In this document: in pieces, positions 6,741-9,402 of the stretch
Layout: every line of letters begins with the position of its first letter
How positions within the stretch are numbered: position 1 is the stretch's first letter
Assembly (NCBI GenBank): GCA_900759575.1
Contig: CAAEVU010000082.1
Span: 1-9,402 of the forward strand
Length of the DNA stretch: 9,402 nucleotides
Source: Clostridia bacterium
GTDB lineage: Bacteria > Bacillota > Clostridia > Oscillospirales > Acutalibacteraceae
Direction: 5' to 3'
Program-made: the position numbers and the translations under genes
The notes under the pieces: model-generated
Seen by the model: only the letters and a program-made list of their open reading frames with translations
Databases searched by the model: none
Told to the model about the DNA's origin: nothing

Positions 6741-7148
6741 TTAACCCTTATCCTCTTTATGATCGGAAAGCTGCTGGGCTTTCTGCTCCCGGAACTCCTT
6801 GTTCAAGTTGGCTTCGGCTTCCGCTTCCTCGTTTTTGATCTCCCAGTGGAGCAGGAAAGTGAGGGCTGCCCGCAGGGCGATGATGGCCCCCACGATGGCG
6901 ATCTCGCTCAAGTCCCGGACGATGACCGTACGGAGGATCTCGCTGCCCAGCTTGAATTCCAGGCACAGGGCCATGCCCTTTGCCAGATTCAGCCGGACCA
7001 TGGGGTCATGGCGGATATAGTTGACCACACCACGGATGCCTGCCACGATCAGCACAATGACGCCCACCAGCTCGAACAAGTGGATGGCGTTGGACACCAG
7101 CACTTCCAGCAAGTTTTCCATAAACAGTTCAAATGCGTCTAAATTCAC
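6741..7148 (-). CDS. DUF1622 family membrane protein
   Basis: This small integral membrane protein of unknown function has 135 residues from the chosen start. The pattern HLFELVGVIVLIVAG, then RLNLAKGMALCLEFKLGSEILRTVI, then EIAIVGAIIALRAALTFLL is typical of DUF1622 proteins. Helices lie at about 20-45 and 82-101, with a semi-hydrophobic segment at about 53-77 carrying the conserved charged E64, K66, E70 and R73. The C-terminal 30 residues are charged and probably cytosolic. The start is chosen as the GTG at 7148, because AGGAGG (7155-7160) is 6 bases before it. The ATG at 7154 touches the AGGAGG, and the longer frame from 7238 reads into a non-coding repeat. It lies convergent to gyrA and is separated from the lipoprotein gene by that repeat. 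No promoter was recognised. Confidence 0.82.
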   Translation of the reverse strand: MNLDAFELFMENLLEVLVSNAIHLFELVGVIVLIVAGIRGVVNYIRHDPMVRLNLAKGMALCLEFKLGSEILRTVIVRDLSEIAIVGAIIALRAALTFLLHWEIKNEEAEAEANLNKEFREQKAQQLSDHKEDKG

Positions 7149-7465
7149 TACCATCCTCCTTCCCCCAGCGTGACGCTGGACCCAAGTCGCGGGGGCGTGC
7201 GCTGCGCTTACTCCCAGCGTGGAAAACCGTTGGCTCACTGTCCGCGGGGTCTAACGGCGCGGACGTGCTCTGACGCATTTCACAGCCTGAGCGAAGCGAA
7301 CGACCCGTGGTCTCGCCTGCCGGCTCGGTCGGTCCTAAACGGTCGTCACCGGCGACCAGGACCGCGACTTGCCCGGAGTGCAACCCCGCGGACAGCACAA
7401 AAATGGTTCCCTGCGCTGGGAGTAAGCAACGCGCACGTACCCGCGACTTGCCAAGGGTGCAACCC
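7149..7465. repeat. Palindromic, structured intergenic element with no gene
   Basis: Two arms in inverted orientation, 7183-7250 and 7383-7450, match at 52 of 68 positions without gaps by my hand alignment. Shared blocks are ACCCCGCGGACAG, CGCTGGGAGTAAGC, GCGCACG and CCCGCGACTTG. The 132-base centre holds two bulged hairpins. In the first, GCGA-AC-GACC (7296-7305) pairs with GGTCTCGC (7309-7316). In the second, GGTCCT-AAAC-GGTCG (7331-7345) pairs with CGACCAGGACC (7353-7363). Small palindromes flank the arms: CCAGCG-TGA-CGCTGG at 7165-7179 and AAGGGT-GCA-ACCCTT at 7453-7467. Open frames inside it give Arg-rich, motif-free peptides and no ribosome binding site. It could be a dispersed repeat, a MITE-like element or an RNA gene; no transposase is present. 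Confidence 0.75.
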
Positions 7466-7478
7466 TTAGCCGACAGCT
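7364..7478 (+). repeat. 79-base-period direct repeat inside the palindromic element
   Basis: GCGACTTGCC occurs at 7364-7373 and again at 7443-7452, 79 bases apart. After each copy comes a TGCAACCC and then a CGGACAGC or CCGACAGC. The second copy is partial and runs into the 3' end of the lipoprotein gene. With the inverted copy at 7183-7190, the core GCGACTTG is present three times. Confidence 0.65.
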
Positions 7479-8086
7479 TCGCCGGTGGTGGAGGGGAATT
7501 GGGGCAGTTGGCCGGTGGCCTCATATACGGCCTGACACAGGACCTTGGCCCGGTCACGGTAATACTCCATCACCGCTTTGGCGGACGCTATGGAATCTTC
7601 GCTGTTCTCGTCCCGGATGGCTTGTACTGCCCCATCCAGACCGTTTTCCCATTCCTGCTGTTCCGTTTCCAGCGTGGTCAAAGCGTCCCCGGTCAAAGCG
7701 CTTTGGGCTTCTCCATAGGCCGTGTCGATCAGCGATTTCCACAGCTTGGCCCCGTTGTCATAAGCCCGTAGGATCAAGTTGGTGGAAGTGGCGTTGGCCA
7801 TGTCCTCTTCCAGCTTGACGTCAATGGGATTTTCCTCAAACGCAGTGTCAAACTCCCCGGAGGACACTTGGCTTTCCTCAGAGCTTTCCGGCGAGGGAGT
7901 GGGACTGGGCGTGGGAGTGGGGGTAGGTGTGGGCGTAGGCGTGGGGGTGGCTTCGTTTTCCACAACGCTGACAGAAGGTGTGGAAATCTGGGAAGAGGTG
8001 TCCGCCCCTTCTCGGGAACAAGCCCCCGCGCTCAATAACAATCCGGCGCAGATGACCAGAGACAGAAATCTAAGAGAACCTTTCAT
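7466..8086 (-). CDS. Lipoprotein with Thr-Pro linker and LprI-like (DUF1311-like) domain
   Basis: The 206-residue protein has a lipoprotein signal: K2 and R6, a hydrophobic core at 7-19, and Cys23 after SAGA, a slightly loose lipobox. The mature protein would be anchored to the outer face of the membrane. After a Ser/Thr-rich stretch comes a linker of seven Thr-Pro pairs (47-60) and three Ser-Pro/Thr-Pro pairs (61-66), as in many Gram-positive surface proteins. Residues 85-200 look alpha-helical, with an AYDNGAKLWKSLID segment, an EQQEWENGLDGA segment and a C13/C23-independent late cysteine. The spacing resembles the LprI/DUF1311 lysozyme-inhibitor-like fold, but this is a weak match. AAAGGAG (8094-8100) is 7 bases before the ATG. 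The gene follows the Nudix gene by 51 bases and may share its transcript. Its last codons and stop fall inside the repeat copy that follows. Confidence 0.82.
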   Translation of the reverse strand: MKGSLRFLSLVICAGLLLSAGACSREGADTSSQISTPSVSVVENEATPTPTPTPTPTPTPSPTPSPESSEESQVSSGEFDTAFEENPIDVKLEEDMANATSTNLILRAYDNGAKLWKSLIDTAYGEAQSALTGDALTTLETEQQEWENGLDGAVQAIRDENSEDSIASAKAVMEYYRDRAKVLCQAVYEATGQLPQFPSTTGEAVG

Positions 8087-8137
8087 AGCAGTGCTCCTTT
8101 CTCTATCGAGACATTCCGCCGGGCCCTCAGGCAGGGC

Positions 8138-8680
8138 TTAGAGCAGCCCTTTTTCCACCAGGGCGGCGGTTTTTAAGATCCCCACTTGGGTCTTGCTGTC
8201 GGGGATCTCGTTATTTAACACCATTTCCACAGCTTTGTCAAGGGGAATACGCAGGTTTTGAAGGAACTCGTCCGGGTCCAGATTCAGCTCGCCGGTTTCC
8301 TTGTCCACACGGCAGGCCCACAGCCGGATGATCTCCCCGCAATAGCCGGGAGTGGGGTACAGATTTCCCAGGGAAATGTAATTTTTACCGGTGGTGCCGG
8401 TTTCTTCCATCTGTTCCCGCTTCATGGCTTCAAAGGGATCCTCCCCGGGCTCCAATTTGCCGGCGGGCAGCTCCATCAGCACTTCCTTGTAGGGGCAGCG
8501 GAACTGCTTGACGAAGATCAGCTCGTTCTGGGCGGTGAGAATGGCCACGCTCACCCCACCCGGATGGCTTACGATCTCCCGTTTTGCTACGGCGCCGTTG
8601 TCCAGTTCCACGTCGTCCACGTGGACCCGGATCAAATGGCCGTCAAATACGGTGGTCTCCTTCAATGTTTTCTCGTTCAT
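8138..8680 (-). CDS. nudF: NudF-like Nudix hydrolase, probable ADP-ribose pyrophosphatase
   Basis: This cytosolic enzyme is expected to cleave ADP-ribose to AMP and ribose 5-phosphate, removing a reactive by-product of NAD turnover. The 180 residues closely follow the pattern of Bacillus NudF. The Nudix box spans G74 to T96, with E80, R88, E89, E92, E93 and G95 in place. The hydrophobic position after R88-E89 is Gln90, where Leu or Ala is usual. Upstream, KREIVSHPGGVSV (33-45) and VKQFRCPYKEVLMELPAGKLE fit the ADP-ribose branch, and TPGYCGEI follows the box. The ATG at 8680 has AGGAGG (8688-8693) 7 bases upstream. It lies 64 bases after the DUF1015-type gene and 51 bases before the lipoprotein gene, with no terminator in either gap. 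Substrate choice is inferred from family likeness; another nucleoside-diphosphate sugar is possible. Confidence 0.9.
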   Translation of the reverse strand: MNEKTLKETTVFDGHLIRVHVDDVELDNGAVAKREIVSHPGGVSVAILTAQNELIFVKQFRCPYKEVLMELPAGKLEPGEDPFEAMKREQMEETGTTGKNYISLGNLYPTPGYCGEIIRLWACRVDKETGELNLDPDEFLQNLRIPLDKAVEMVLNNEIPDSKTQVGILKTAALVEKGLL

Positions 8681-8744
8681 GGGGATTCCTCCTAAGTAGA
8701 TGAAATTTAGGGTTATATTACATCCTGGCCGGTAGAAGGGCAGG
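8681..8744 (-). other. Spacer between DUF1015-type and Nudix genes
   Basis: Read on the minus strand, the stretch is AT-rich near GTAATATAACCCTAAATTT and then enters the Nudix ribosome binding site. TATAAC-like and TAATAT-like -10 boxes can be found, but no fitting -35 lies upstream. No hairpin with a T-run was seen. An internal promoter is possible but not supported. Confidence 0.3.
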
Positions 8745-9402
8745 TTATTCCTGCAGAGAGTTCATCACCAGGCCGGTAATGAGTTTGGGATAAAAATAGG
8801 TGGATTTTTGGGGCATTTTCTCCCCGCTTGACGCCACCTGGCCGATCTCCTCCACCCGGGTGGGATTGAGCAGGAAGCAGCATTGGCTTTCGCCCTTCTG
8901 GACGGATTCCTCCGCTTCCTGGGCGGATCGGGTGTAGGTCAGGTTCTTCTGGTTTGCCATGTTCTCCTTGTCAATGCCCAGCAGCCGCTCCAACACCAGG
9001 TTGTGAAGGATGGACACGTCCAGCATCCGGTATGCCTGGCTTTTTTCCGGCAGAAGACCGTCCATCACCGCCGGGTCTTTCAGGGTGAGCACCGTCCAAG
9101 CCGCACCGTCGTACAGGGCGAAGGCGTGTTTGCCTTCTTCATACAGTTTGTCCAGAGTTGCCTGGCTTTCCTCCCTGCTCCCCTGGGGCAGAAGGTCAAA
9201 ATCCTCCTGGCAGGCGGCCAGCACCGCGGCGCTGTCAAAGGAGGGCAGTCCCCGCACCAGACGGTGGGTGGGGAATACCGTAAGCCCCGGGTCGGCCATG
9301 TCCGTCAGGGTCATGAGGATATACTCGCTGCCCGGCAGGTAGGCTCCCTGCTCCCGGAGGGTGTCCCGGTAGCGCAGGCCCGTCTCATACCGGTGATGGC
9401 CG
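8745..9402 (-). CDS. DUF1015 family protein, C-terminal part (5' end outside window)
   Basis: The open frame runs from the stop at 8745-8747 to the window edge, and 218 residues are visible, so the true start lies beyond 9402. The ATG at 9314 is internal: upstream codons in the same frame encode GHHRYETGLRYRDTLRE, the hallmark DGHHRYET-type motif of DUF1015 proteins. After it come a DMADPGLTVFPTHRLVRGL segment and a C-terminal CCFLLNPTRVEEIGQVASSGEKMPQ region, also family-typical. Family members are about 400 residues long, so about half is present. Members are cytosolic proteins of unknown function, some described as possible kinase-like or ParB-like; I infer no role. It is the most upstream of the minus-strand genes seen and could lead an operon with the Nudix gene. 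Confidence 0.88.
   Translation of the reverse strand, partial: GHHRYETGLRYRDTLREQGAYLPGSEYILMTLTDMADPGLTVFPTHRLVRGLPSFDSAAVLAACQEDFDLLPQGSREESQATLDKLYEEGKHAFALYDGAAWTVLTLKDPAVMDGLLPEKSQAYRMLDVSILHNLVLERLLGIDKENMANQKNLTYTRSAQEAEESVQKGESQCCFLLNPTRVEEIGQVASSGEKMPQKSTYFYPKLITGLVMNSLQE

Noticed and set aside
7165..7478. Insertion sequence or CRISPR array
   Set aside because: There is no transposase frame, no clear target duplication and no regular short repeats with unique spacers.
7129..7771. Several overlapping frames inside the palindromic element on both strands
   Set aside because: They encode Arg-rich peptides made from the repeat arms, differ by strand and lack start signals; non-coding repeat is the better reading.
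7956..7964. A second DnaA-box-like TTTTCCACA
   Set aside because: It lies inside the lipoprotein coding sequence with no cluster or AT-rich region; expected by chance.
8258..8695. 145-codon plus-strand frame opposite the Nudix gene
   Set aside because: The minus strand has an intact Nudix box and a well-placed ribosome binding site; the plus frame has neither.

Overview
The window looks like chromosomal housekeeping DNA from a moderately GC-rich, low-oxygen Firmicute, most likely of the Oscillospiraceae/Ruminococcaceae type. This is inferred from AGGAGG-type ribosome binding sites, a TTTACA-17-TATACT promoter, TTG and GTG starts, Firmicutes-style GyrB and GyrA sequences, and neighbours of the YcxB-like, DUF1622 and NudF types. 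No species can be named from sequence alone, and no phage, plasmid, CRISPR or transposase gene is visible.

Left part (1-1273): one plus-strand gene encodes a zinc-ribbon, two-helix membrane protein with a long low-complexity Pro/Ala/Gln/Arg tail that carries 75-bp tandem repeats. It ends at an intrinsic terminator. Middle part (1299-6725): a strong sigma-A-type promoter drives a structured leader and then gyrB, a small YcxB-like membrane protein gene and gyrA, all on the plus strand with short gaps. GyrB (ATPase and Toprim) and GyrA (DNA cleavage and wrapping) form the A2B2 gyrase that introduces negative supercoils. The YcxB-like gene sits between them without an obvious promoter or terminator of its own. 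A 15-bp stem terminator, flanked by A and T runs and so probably bidirectional, closes the cluster.

Right part (6741-9402): four minus-strand genes converge on gyrA. In transcription order they are a DUF1015-type protein (5' end outside the window), a NudF-like Nudix hydrolase, a Thr-Pro-rich lipoprotein and a DUF1622 membrane protein. The first three are closely spaced and may be one transcript. Between the last two lies about 300 bp of non-coding DNA that is the least ordinary part of the window: two 68-69-nt arms in inverted orientation (about 76% identical, ungapped by eye), two bulged hairpins in the centre, an extra partial direct copy, and small palindromes at both edges. One edge overlaps the lipoprotein stop codon and the other lies just upstream of the DUF1622 ribosome binding site. 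It resembles a dispersed palindromic repeat or a structured RNA; which of these it is cannot be decided here.

No clear new multi-gene system was found. The points most worth checking are the palindromic element, the structured gyrB leader, the Ala at the quinolone-determining position of GyrA, and the membrane gene inserted between gyrB and gyrA.
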